From the NCBI GenBank assembly GCA_030761205.1, contig JAULJL010000002.1, positions 39,334,814 to 39,398,813 on the forward strand: a stretch of 64,000 bases of DNA, in the 5' to 3' direction. The first letter of the stretch is position 1. Each line of letters begins with the position of its first letter. The notes under the pieces are model-generated. The model saw only the letters and a list, made by a program, of their open reading frames with translations. It did not search any database and had not been told where the DNA came from. This DNA is from Fremontodendron californicum (taxonomy: Eukaryota; Streptophyta; Magnoliopsida; Malvales; Malvaceae). The translations under genes were made by a program, and so were the position numbers. Shown one piece after another: positions 47,301 to 57,600 of this stretch.

Positions 47301-48297
47301 TGATGATTTTATTATTTTGTTGCTCTATGTTGATGATATGCTTATTGTTGGTCGTAATGCTTCTAAGATTAATATGTTGAAGCAAGAGTTGAGTAAATCC
47401 TTTGCAATGAAGGACTTGGGGCCAGCAAAGCAAATTCTTGGCATAAGGATCACACGTGATAGAAATGCCAAGAAATTGTGGTTATCACAAGAGAAGTACA
47501 TTGAAAAAGTACTTCAAAGGTTTAGTATGGACAAAGCTAAAGTGGTGAGCACTCCTCTTGCTACACACTTTAGATTGAGTGTCAAGCAGAGTCCTTCCAC
47601 AAGAGAAGAGAAGGAAGACATGCAGAAGGTTCCTTATGCTTCAGCCGTGGGTAGTTTGATGTATGCAATGGTATGCACAAGACCTGACTTAGCTCATTCT
47701 GTTGGCACCGTCAGTCGGTTTCTTTCTAATCCAGGCAGAGAGCATTGGAATGCAGTGAAGTGGATTATGAGATATCTTCGGGGTACTTCCAACTTGAAAC
47801 TTTGCTTCGGCAATGAGAAACCTGTTCTAGTTGGTTATACAGATTCTGATATGGCTGGAGACATTGACTCCAGAAAGTCCACTTCGGGTTACTTAATTAC
47901 TTCTGCAGGGGGAGCTGTGGCTTGGCAATCCAGATTGCAAAAATGTGTTGCATTGTCCACTACAGAGTCAGAGTTCATTGCAGTGACCGAAGCGTGCAAG
48001 GAGTTGCTTTGGATGAAGAGATTTATGCAAGAACTTGGCTTTACCCAAGAGAGGTATGTTTTATTTTGTGATAGCCAGAGCGCTATTCATCTTGGTAAGA
48101 ATTCAACCTTTCATGCTAGGTCTAAACATATCGATGTAAGGTATCATTGGATACGAGATGTTCTCGATGCTAAATTGTTAGAACTTGAGAAAATTCATAC
48201 TGATGATAATGGTGCTGATATGTTGACTAAAGTCTTACCAAGAGAAAAGTTTAAAATATGTTGTTTGATCGCCGGGATGGCGAACACCTCCACATAG
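44308..48297 (+). CDS. Copia gag-pol polyprotein
   Basis: One uninterrupted frame of 1329 aa from ATG 44308, just after the primer-binding site. In order: a Copia-type gag N terminus (LNGTNYQLWQNKMKDLL); a basic Arg/Ser linker and CCHC knuckle CHYCGKMGHIKKYC at about residue 230; aspartic protease WVIDTGASLHV at about 296; GAG-pre-integrase WHKRLSHMSEKGLNCL; an integrase core starting HSDVCGPLK at about 484 with FIDDHSRK and IRSDNGGEYS; reverse transcriptase from WVYRLKQE to LLLYVDDMLIVG (about 1006); and RNase H with TDSDMAGDIDSRKSTSGY (about 1178), TTESEF and SKHIDVRYHWIRD. All catalytic signatures that I can check are present and there is no stop or frameshift, so the element may be autonomous. 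Confidence 0.96.
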   Translation: MEAGTSRMIVLNGTNYQLWQNKMKDLLFVKSLHLPVFATQKPESKSDEEWEFENQQVCAFIRQFVEENVYNHIDQETHARTLWNKLENLYALKSGNNKLFMLKKMMELKYKEGTTVADHLNEFQGVMNQLIGMGIKFEDEVVGLWLLATLPDSWETFRVSLINSAPNGVVTLELAKNGVLNEEVRRKSQGSSSQSEVLVTENRGRSRSKNETGRDKSRSKSRSRFKNVECHYCGKMGHIKKYCYKWRNENKGGSDKQENKDHGKNDRVTAATSDDLLVTCDENVINLACDETSWVIDTGASLHVTSRKEFFTSYTPGDFGVLKMGNDGLAHVVGMGDVCLETNNGTKLTLKNVRHAPDIRLNLISAGKLDDEGFCNTFSDGQWKLTRGSLVVARGKKCSNLYLMQSSISRGIVNVTENDSSTVLWHKRLSHMSEKGLNCLAKKNQLSGLKNATLKNCAHCLAGKQRRVSFKSYPPSRKSDLLELVHSDVCGPLKVRSYGGALYFVTFIDDHSRKLWVYTLKTKDQVLDVFKQFQASVERQTGKKLKCIRSDNGGEYSGPFDDYCRAQGIRHQKTPPKTPQLNGLAERMNRTLIERVRCLLSDAKLPRSFWGEALYTVAHVINLSPSVPLQGDVPDKVWFGKDMSYDHLRVFGCKAFVHVPKDERSKLDAKTRQCIFVGYGQDEFGYRLYDPVEKKLVRSRDVVFVEDQTIDDIDKAEKTDPQNSDDLTARDPIPLTPPPNPVEDGMQEDVHDDQQGMGDFDAPMDSVVNDQHQGPISPPAVPLRRSTRDRQPSVRYSSDQYVLLTDGEEPECYEKAMESECKDQWVDAMKDELKSLHDNHTFELVKLPKGKRALKNRWVYRLKQEENSSTPRYKARLVVKGFSQKKGIDFEEIFSPVVKMSSIRSILSLASYYDLEVEQMDVKTAFLHGDLEEELYMEQPEGFIAQGKEDYVCKLKKSLYGLKQAPRQWYKKFESVMGEHGYKKTTSDHCVFVKKFSGDDFIILLLYVDDMLIVGRNASKINMLKQELSKSFAMKDLGPAKQILGIRITRDRNAKKLWLSQEKYIEKVLQRFSMDKAKVVSTPLATHFRLSVKQSPSTREEKEDMQKVPYASAVGSLMYAMVCTRPDLAHSVGTVSRFLSNPGREHWNAVKWIMRYLRGTSNLKLCFGNEKPVLVGYTDSDMAGDIDSRKSTSGYLITSAGGAVAWQSRLQKCVALSTTESEFIAVTEACKELLWMKRFMQELGFTQERYVLFCDSQSAIHLGKNSTFHARSKHIDVRYHWIRDVLDAKLLELEKIHTDDNGADMLTKVLPREKFKICCLIAGMANTST

Positions 48298-48300
48298 TCG

Positions 48301-48313
48301 GGAGGGGGAGATT
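48301..48313 (+). promoter_or_regulatory. Copia polypurine tract
   Basis: GGAGGGGGAGATT lies directly upstream of the 3' LTR (starting 48314) and four bases after the gag-pol stop. It is the expected plus-strand primer site. Confidence 0.85.
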
Positions 48314-49005
48314 TGTTGGGCATGGGTCCCTCCTATGTGGAGGAAATACCCATTCTGCCCTTAGCCCTATTTTAATTTGAGGGCTTTTGTATTTGCTGGA
48401 GGAGAGTCAGTAGCTAAAATAGAAAGCAAAAGAGAGAGTGGCGGCAGAAAGAGAGAAAAAGAGTGAGTTGCACAGTTTTGATCAAGTCGTCGATCGGAGG
48501 TTCATCCGTGGTCCGATCTTCTTGATTTTCTGGCAGTGGCTACAGGATACGTAGATGCTGATTGTGTACGGTGAGAATTTTCATCTGAACACTATAACGT
48601 CCTGTTTTGTGTCCGAATAGTAGTCACGTTTTTTGGTGATTTCTCAACTTTCTCTCTTTGATTTTAATATCACTTGTTGATAGCTAAGTTAGAGTTGTGT
48701 ACTCATTGTGTTAGCTGAATTATTGTGATATTGTAAACACACTCTCATTATAGTGGAGATTTTGACTGGACTCTTAAGTCCCGTGGTTTTTACCCTTTGA
48801 TTTAAAGGGGTTTTCCACGTAAAAATTGTGTGTCTCGTGTGATTGGTTGTTGGTGATTATCCTTGGTTGAATTTGTGTTGCTGGAATATATTTATATATA
48901 TCTTGTGCAATTTAGTACCATATTTACAGATCCTGTTAATTGGGAGAGAAAGAACTACCGGTTGTGTTTTCCCGATTTATTGGTAAGTTCGGTTTCTGCC
49001 CATCA
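48314..49005 (+). repeat. 3' LTR of the Copia element
   Basis: 692 bp, the same length as the 5' LTR and, by eye, identical to it. Its last base abuts the GTACC duplication and the coding sequence of the interrupted ALP1-like gene. Confidence 0.95.
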
Positions 49006-49917
49006 GTACCCTCTATCACCAACCAAATATTGACTTATAGCCACTCCATTTACAAGGACAGGGCTTGAATTTAGTAACCTCCCTTCCACAATATCTTTAT
49101 ACAGAGTTGAACATTTAAGGACTCTAGAATCTCTCTTATCTCCCTTAAAACCAGCAATAATGCTCAAAATTCTTGATGATGAATCCACCACTATCTGAGC
49201 AGCAATGCTATCAATGCTTCCATTGTTTTCATTTACAACATTGAATCTAGTGGAAGCAATAACACCGCAACAATTTGGCAACCCTGTTAATCGTTCAAAA
49301 GATGAAGATACAGATTTTAGCTCCTCTGGACTAGGAAATGCAACCCAAAATCGAAAATTGGTGCAAAGAACGCGGCACAAATGTTTAGCGCAGAAACGAG
49401 CCACTGACTCGGAAACCCCAAATCGTTGAGCGATTTCAGGGTAACTTGAGCCGGTCGCTAACCTGAATAAACCAATACCAAGCCGTGACTCAGCCGATAG
49501 ATTCAACGGTGAACCAACCGGGTCACGGCACTCTAGTAACGGCTCGAGCAACCCAGCGAGCCATTCAAAGGTGGAAGATTTCATTCTAAAGCAGGCTTTG
49601 AACGAGTCAGGATTACGAATCAAGCCGAGTCTGACTCGGTCATCTCGGAGTCGATGGTCGAGTTCGGGGTCATCGTCTTCATCAGTGGCCTCGGAATCAG
49701 ATTCTGGACAATGGGTTCTCTTCCGTTTCCTGGAAACAGAAACAAAGGAAAGAGTAGCGGCGATTTCTTGCGATGACAGCAAACAGTTGAGGATGGAAAA
49801 GATGTTCCCATCGGAAACGAAATCATTGGAATTGTTGGAATTGAAGAGAAGGAGAATCAATAAGAGGAGTTGAGAGACAAGGGAAGAGAGCAAAGCTGAC
49901 AATCTCCGGGGATCCAT

Positions 49918-51955
49918 AATATGCCCCTTTTTGTCGGGGAATGAGGAATTTGGTCTTCTTGGGAATCGAGGTTTGTGTCAGAGAGTGTTGGGTGGGTGAA
50001 TCAGAGAAGACCAAGTACTTAGACACACCTGGCTGTTCCTTCTGTGGACTTTGTACTTTTTGGAACCTTCTTTTGGGGCACGTAAGTTTCGTGCACTCTT
50101 ATCATTTCCACTGCATTTTTTGGGTTGTCTTTTCGGACTTTAATAAGGTTGGATTTAGTCATTTATATAATCCAATGGGCTTTTCTTGTGACCCAATAGG
50201 ATTAAGTTCCAATTTATTAGGGATAAATATTACTACCAAATTTAGGATGCTTATTTTTTTTTTTTTAAAAACTTTGATTATAAATAAAGGGTTCGGGTTA
50301 AGGGATATCAATGAACACTGATTAAAGATATTAAAATATTATTTAAAAAATATTTTATATTAAATGAATGATTTTTTACTAAATTTAAGAAAAAAAATTT
50401 ATCAATTATATATTTTTTCTTAAATATTATTTTAATCAGTGTTAGTGACATTGATTGATATTTTCCATAACTAATTTTTGAAATATCTTGATTTTAGGAG
50501 ATAGTATTAAGAAGAGAATGCAGAGACATGATACGAATATATTAAAGTGAATTAAATTGTTAGAATAAGTTTTGAGTTATTTTATCCCAAAAACTAAATT
50601 AGTTATTATAAGTAGTGAATCCCTCTTGCAGCAAATGAAAATCTTATAGGTATCCATGTTTGGTATATTGGATTGATATTCTTGAAGTAAATAACATATA
50701 AAATATATGAATCTTTCAAATAATTGCATACTAATAAATCATAAATATTTTTTCTTTAAATTACCAATTATTCTCTTTCAAACCCAGCCATGACAAATCA
50801 ATTCAAACCAAATATGAAATAGATTATATAAATAAGAAAATAAGTGCTGCCAAATAACACCATTACTTTTTTAAAAGTCAGTTTGTGGTATTTGAATTTA
50901 GAGTAAGTGTTAAATACAAATATATGTTTGAAATGATTATATTTATTTTTAAATTTTTTTTCATAAATATAAAAGATTATATATCATATTTATGTTCGAA
51001 TATAAAAAAATTGAATAAATAAACCCGATAACTATGACCATTGTGTTGAAATGATGTTGGGTGTTGGCTTTCTAAAGCCTTGTTTGCCTCCCTATCCAAA
51101 CCTAAGATTGGTTGGCCCAATTTCATCCTTCCTTCACAAAATAATACCCATCAACATGCTTGCTATTATACTTTATCCCTTCCAAATTCCAATCAATGGC
51201 AGATCCCTCACGGTTACTACTTTCATTTCTCTTCTTCTTTTTTTTAAACTACAGTTTTATTAGACAGAAAATAATAACACTAAAATAAACAAAAGGTAAA
51301 TGGGCCCATGGTAATGCATGAAAGCTACGTGTACAAGAAAATGCCTCTGCTTTAATTAATTATAATAAATTATTATAATTGATATGCCCCCTCCCACCAC
51401 CACCACCATCTCATGAATAGGATTGCGATTTCAAAATTTTTTCATTTTTTTTTCAGCATTAAAAATATTTTTTATTGATTTTTATATATTTTATAATTAA
51501 AATTTTAAAAAATATTATTATTTTAATAAATAAACAATAATTTAATCTAATCGATCTTAATCATTAATATTTTTATCCAAATTCGATCTAGTATGAATCA
51601 AACGGACTGTTCGATCTGAGCAGATCTGCTACTGATCTCACCCTAAGTCTTAAAATTAGATAAAAACTTGTTTTTTTAATTTTATTATTCTTATTAAAAA
51701 ATTTTACTTTTTTTTTTATATAGATTTTTTTTGTTTACAAACTCAATAATAAATAATAAAAAAAAACCAATGTTACAAACAAAATACACTTGCCTACTTA
51801 TCCAAAAAAAAATACACTTGCCCTCTTTCTATGTCTGTCTCTCAGCTCATCCATTGTTTCAGTGGTTTGGTCTTGACTCTTGTCCTATTCTCATAATTTA
51901 TTTTTTTGGTTCTTTTTTTGTCATCAGAAAATAAAGCAAGAGAAAAACTCCCAAA
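49918..51955. other. intergenic DNA between divergent genes
   Basis: It should hold the promoter of the minus-strand ALP1-like gene (proximal to 49,918) and of the plus-strand MBR-like gene (distal). A degraded GGGTCGG-type repeat may lie at about 51,400-51,640 (GGACTGTTCGATCTGAGCAG). No gene was seen; the longest frames are AT-rich and unsupported. Confidence 0.45.
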
Positions 51956-54626
51956 AAAAAAAAAAAGGGGAAAAGAACCGAAGAAACGCCTCTGATTCCT
52001 CTCTTGACAACTGTTTCTCTTAATACCTTTTTTAATCTCAACGACCCATTTTTTTTTTTCGCTTTTCGTTTCATCGTCTCAGCTTTCTTTTTCAGGTATT
52101 TCTCTTAATCCATGCGATTTTTTAAAATAAATATATTAGCTTTAATGATCTAAAATAGTTTGGTTTTTGAGATCCGTTTAATTTGACCGTTTATGCGATT
52201 TCTTAGTTTTTGCTAATTTTATGGTTATTTACTTTATTTGAAAGAATACGAGGGATCGAGGTCGACCCATGTTGGGTTCTTTGCTAATTTTTTATTATTA
52301 TAATTATTTTAATTGGGTATTTATCTACAAGCATTTTCGATTTTAATTTTCTTTTCCTTAAAATAAAATAATTTTGCTCTAATATTTGGATATAGGCATT
52401 CTTCAATTTAATCATCTGATGCTAAATTTGGTATTTTCTTTTTTTACTAAATAGAGGAAGAAATGGGATTGGGTTTTCTTGTTTTGTCACATTTTTTTCC
52501 AAAAACCAAAGATTTACTAGTACAGTCTACAGAAGTGGGTTACATGATTTCTAAAAGACCTTTTTTTGGGGTTGTTTCCATTTAGTTTAATGGGTTTGTC
52601 AATGTGATAAAGATTGTGTTTTTTTTTTTTTTCTTGATGCAGATGCTTACTTTTTCATTCTCAGATGGCTGAGATCCTGCTTCTGCAAATTACATTTTGT
52701 TGATTTTGTAATTTGAGGCTTGAAGAAGTGACATTTTAATCTCCCGTTCCCGCCATCTTAGCATTTTATTCATTTTGATCTGCTGGTATTGCCTCGAAGC
52801 ATTTCGTGCAAAAGCCTGAATGTTCTTCACCAAAAGATTTTGAGCTCTTCCCTGTCTGTGAGCCGAAGCTAAGTGTTAAATAACGAGCACATTATTTGTG
52901 GTAATAATTTAATATCAATGTTCTTCTATCAGATGTTACTTTTTCAGTGTTCATCCATTGTTTCTTTATTCTACTTCTAGCTTGCAGCTGGTTATGGATG
53001 AGAATGCATGAAAATATTGACAAATTTATGGTTGAGTTGTAGGCTTGTAGCAATGGCCTTGATTTGTTCCCATTTGGTCATAGTGCCGTGAATTTGACTG
53101 CTTGATTCTGCACTTAATGTGAATGACTAGTTATAAAGCTTTGTGATTTTGCACATGAATTGAGTGGTTGTGAATACAGTATCTTTATATGTCAAAATGG
53201 AGGGCAGAAAAGATATTGGAAGAAAGATTGATTTGCTAAGCTGGCTTAAAGTTGGCATCTTGCACCCAAAGTATCTTAAATTTGCATTGTATTTACAGTT
53301 ACGAGTCTCTTGAAGTCATCTTGAATATGAATGCTCAGCAGATGAGTTGATGAAAAGGCTGGGTTAATCAGTGTTAAAAATAATTTACACAAAATTTGAG
53401 CTGGTCAGTTCTGGTAACTTTGTTTCGCACATGCTCAGGTGCATTTTCATGTGTGCGGTTCTGAACTGTGAGTTTGAGTTAGTATCCTGCGTGTATCCTA
53501 TGTTGCATGAGAGAGACTATGCCAATAAAAGAACAAAGTAACAGCCACAAGTATCTTAAATCTCAAGGCAGTAGGTGCTGAAAAGTAAAAACAACAATAA
53601 TATCTTGTTCAACCGGTTTGAGTCATTTCAATATATTGATAAACCAACAATTATAATGTATAAGGAGAGGTGAGGGGGGGGGGGTGATGAGTGGAAAGAC
53701 ATAACAGTCATTCATCATGAGCATATTATTTTAGACTGCATGATTTGTTGGAAGAACATTTTATCCTTTACCAGTGCCTCTCAGAGGTGATCTCTTGTAA
53801 ACATTCTCTTTTAGCTTGTTAGGTTCTGTTAATCTTCTTGTTATTTGCTGCTTCCTACTTCAAGAACTTTATGTTGTGGATCATCTACTATTTATGCTTG
53901 GAATGTCCTGAATCAGAGAATTACTGCCTTATAAATGCCATGCAGAAAGTCTCTCGGGGTAAAGAAATAGTGAATCAACTGCTTTCCTTATAACGATCAA
54001 CCTGTCAATTGATATCAGTTCATATCTTGATCTCTAATTGAGCTGGCATGTTCGAAACTAGAACTGTTGGTATTCTGTTTTTGTTTTGATAGACCAATAT
54101 TCAGTATTTAACTTAGTTTTGATCTACTTGACCTATTAGGATTTCATGTTGCATGCTATGTAACATAGAGTTATTTTTGCTTGCACCTCCTGTCAAAAAT
54201 CAAAATCTGTTGTCACTGAGGTAGTTATTTCTTTGGATTCAAGATATTTGCTGGCTGGGGCTTTCGCTTGCAGACATACATGATATACCAAATGCAACAG
54301 GTCAATCTTATATGACCTGGGAAAGCTAAAAAACTCGGGAACTTCAGAACTTATTTTGTAAGTTGGGGTTGCAATATTGTGTTTTTTTTATTACTTTACA
54401 TAATTTTCTTCCTGCATTGGATAACCCCTCTCCCTCTTCTTTTTCCCCTTCTCATAACTGAAATGAGAATTTGGACATTGTGCTTATCTTTTCAGATTTC
54501 AGCTACCAGTCTGAGCTTGTACGTATTTTGACCTGAGAAGTACGTAGCTTGAACGGGCATTTGTTTTGGAAATTTGAAATAATATTTAGCATCTGACATA
54601 TTTCTAGGTGGAAGATATCGTCCCTG
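51956..54626 (+). other. probable 5' leader and introns of the MBR-like gene
   Basis: CT-rich sequence at 51,990-52,095 followed by TTTTTCAG|GTATTT-like and later TGATGCAG|ATGC (about 52,642) and CTTTTCAG|ATTTC (about 54,495) acceptor-like sites suggest noncoding leader exons separated by introns. The coding sequence itself starts at 54627. No protein-coding exon was found in this stretch. Confidence 0.45.
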
Positions 54627-57600
54627 ATGCAAGGTCAGAGGGGCACCATTGATTCCTTCACTGAAACTGTAAACATTGATGAGGGATCTAGTCCCAATAA
54701 CACAAGTATTGGTCAACCAAATTCTTTGCATAACATGCTGAATCCTGTGGAAACTCGGGTATCCAATTATACAATGTCTTCTGGTGGGACAACACATGGA
54801 TACACTGTTACTCCCGATGTTCAGAGCTTTAGTGGCTGGAGTTCTGGTGAACCAAACTCAAGATTGAGACTGCAAAACCAAGTGATGCAGGATGTTCTAA
54901 ATCACCATCTTAATGATGATGGAACAAAAATAGAGCGTGGTTGGCCTTCTTCTTATGGTGCTCAAGTTGGGGCTGCTCCAAGGTCAGAAGAGAGGCGGAT
55001 TGAACCACCAAATGTCTTTTTTCCTGGGAGACTGAATAATGGTCGGAGTGGCAATCAGGTCAGAAGTGGGCCAATATGTTTGCAAGGTTCCAGCTCTAAT
55101 CATAGCCCACGGAGTGTGAATCTAAATGAAGGATTTATTAGCAGCAGTGGTAATGGATGGTCAGGTGGGGGAACTGGTATAGGTCCTAATCTCCACAACT
55201 CAGTTGGACTAGAAAGAGAGCAGATATCTAATGCCAATGTTTCTTCTGATAATGTTGGTAGTTCATCGGGAAGCTCTAATTATGTGGGGGAGGAAAATAA
55301 TGATGGCTCTGGCTCTTCTTGGGGCAGTTGGGGTTTATCCTGCAAGAGGAAGGTCCTTGAAGGTACTTCTGGACAGTCTTATTCTGCTGGTACTTCAAGC
55401 TGTTTTCAACAAAATGAAAGTGCTGCATGGCATGCTGGTCCTGCTTGTAATGATGCTTCTAGCAGCTTGAGTTTATCGACACCCTCTTGGAATCTCCTTA
55501 GTGTTAGTCCTCCCGATCAACTGAACCCAAGAGTTGGGCTTGGTATGAGAGTAGTTAGTGATGCATTTCCTTCTAGTGTAAGAAGAGAAAATCCAGGAAA
55601 CCAACAAGAATCTTTACCATATAGTTCATCATCAACCGGGATTGCTGGGCATTCTAGTTTTGGCTCTTCTAGTCACCCTAGAGCTGCCCCATTTGGTGAC
55701 TCTCTAGCCTCGAGATCAACAGCAACAATAGCAGGAAATTCTAGTTCTCCCTTGACTCAACCTCATATGAGGACTACTACTGTTGTGCCAAGAAATGTGA
55801 ATCCTTTCCCTTGGAATGGTACTTCCAGGTTAAGAGCTGGCAACCCATCAAGTTCTATTAATTCTGGAGAGAGAGTTGCTACATTACGGGAGGAACCAAA
55901 CATAAGAAACTTCCCAAGAAATAATGCAGAGCATCACATGTTTGTACCAGCAACTGAGATGAGAAATGTAGCACAAGATCCAACAGGTTGGAGTTTGGCT
56001 TCTGGACATATTACAACTTCTGGAGGTATTCCATCTTCTAATCGATTTGGGCCTAGTTCAAGCATCCATCCTTTGCCCACTTCTGCCTGGATTCCTCCTC
56101 ACAACCCGCCAATACATAATCAACAAAGACTATCAGAATTTTCTCCTTGGTCTTTATTTCCTCCAATTGATTCTGAATCTGGTGGTCATAGTGGCCATTT
56201 TCCACCATTGTCTTCAGGCCCTTCTGCTTCCTCACAAGAGACAGTGGAGCCATCTGGATTTAACAGCCAAGGTAATAATCAACCATACCCAAGGTCAGCA
56301 TTCATAGTGGAGAGACAAGGTGATGATGTTCTTGGGATGCCCCACTCGTTGCGAGCTTTGGCTGCTGACATCGAAGGGAGACACCGGCTAATATCAGAGG
56401 TTTGTGTTCTGAAGGCTTTTTTTTGCTAATTTTTAACTTCATTGTCTCTGTACATTTATATGTCTAAGGCTACCTGAATAGCGTTTGCTTTCAATTAATT
56501 TTAATACTAAATAGTAACACCTTTGGCTTTCCAGATAATGATGATTGGTAGCATTCTAGAATTACCTAGTTATCCTATCCTATGATATGCATTTAAATGT
56601 AGTAACTAGTATTGTGTTTATATGCATATAATGCACACACACATATGGTTTATATACTCACACAAACAAACATATAAATCATAAATAAATTCTAAGAAGA
56701 CATAGTTTTGTTTCTAAATGGCTATTAATTCTTTTGTTTTCCACATTTCATATTTGACGTTCTTCACAAATTCATTTTGGATAGGATATTTATTATGTAC
56801 CTTGCTTTATTTATCCATTTATGTTAGATTGAACTGTCAAGGACACAAGCAGATTCGTGGATTCTCTTCTTTCTATTTTACATGTTTGATATTCTCCCTA
56901 GATTATTTATTATGTACCTTGCTTTATTTATCCATTTATGTTAGATTGAACTGTCAAGGACACAAGCAGATTCGTGGATTCTCTTCTTTCTATTTTACAT
57001 GTTTGATATTCCACATTTAAAATTATATCACAATCTTATGCTTATGTTGTGAAAAAATAACTTGTCTAGTTGTCTAATTTTTCCCCTTCCTTTGCAGTTT
57101 TATACTTGGTATCGTGGCAACTATTTATGATTTGCACTTTCACAATTAATCAATGCAGTTAACATGTCATATTAGTGCTTAAACATATTCTGATGTAAAC
57201 TTTCCCTTTCTGAAACATGTAATCCTCAAGTATCTGAACATAATTATAAGTTTATATGGTATTCTAGCATTAATATAAGAATCTTATTTTTTTTAGAAAA
57301 AAAAAAAGAGCTAAAGGAAAACATGAACATGATTTTGTTCTAGAAAGAAATAAGACAACCTGTAGTAAATAAGGCTCGTTATCACATCATTCATACGAGT
57401 GTTTCTGCAAGCTATTTGGATCATCTATATCAATCATTTTTTCCTTTTAACGCTTTTCTAAGCTGTATTTGTATCAAAGTATCTGTTGCCATTATTGCTT
57501 TCTGTCATGAGTAATCATTTCACCACCTCCATTTTGCTCAATTCCTAATTATGCAATTCGTATCTGTTAATCTGTTTATATTGTTTTTCTTTTTAGCTTG

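Larger units (their letters stand above)
43578..49005 (+). mobile_element. Copia LTR retrotransposon, complete (5,428 bp)
   Basis: Two 692-bp LTRs begin TGTTGGGCATGGG and end TTTCTGCCCATCA, with a 5-bp target duplication GTACC (43573-43577 and 49006-49010). A primer-binding site, one continuous gag-pol frame and a polypurine tract lie between. The domain order protease-integrase-reverse transcriptase-RNase H defines Copia (Ty1/Copia); the gag and knuckle sequence resembles the Tork/Tnt1-type lineage, which is an inference. It sits antisense inside the ALP1-like gene. Confidence 0.97.
43189..49917 (-). pseudogene. ALP1/HARBI1-like domesticated transposase, split by a Copia element
   Basis: The gene starts at 49917 (MDPRRLSALLSSLVSQL) and its two parts, 49917-49006 and 43572-43189, are continuous in frame once the retrotransposon and one copy of its GTACC duplication are discounted: 431 codons plus stop, the usual length for plant ALP1-like proteins. 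A Lys/Arg patch (RKRKR, about residue 63) may be a nuclear signal, followed by an acidic stretch. A helix-turn-helix-like part (YPEIAQRFGVSESVARF) precedes the nuclease fold. In the DDE motifs the first Asp is replaced (GVIASTRF where transposases have G-x-x-D-x-T-H), the second is kept in GDRGYP, and the final Glu appears to be Leu. So it was already a non-catalytic domesticated PIF/Harbinger transposase, like ALP1, a Polycomb-associated protein. The insertion falls within the GYP codons and creates an immediate TGA, leaving a 304-aa truncated frame. Confidence 0.88.

Noticed and set aside
56718..57020. 100-codon frame with an internal 39-residue repeat
   Set aside because: It lies in MBR-like intron 1 and results from the 117-bp tandem duplication.
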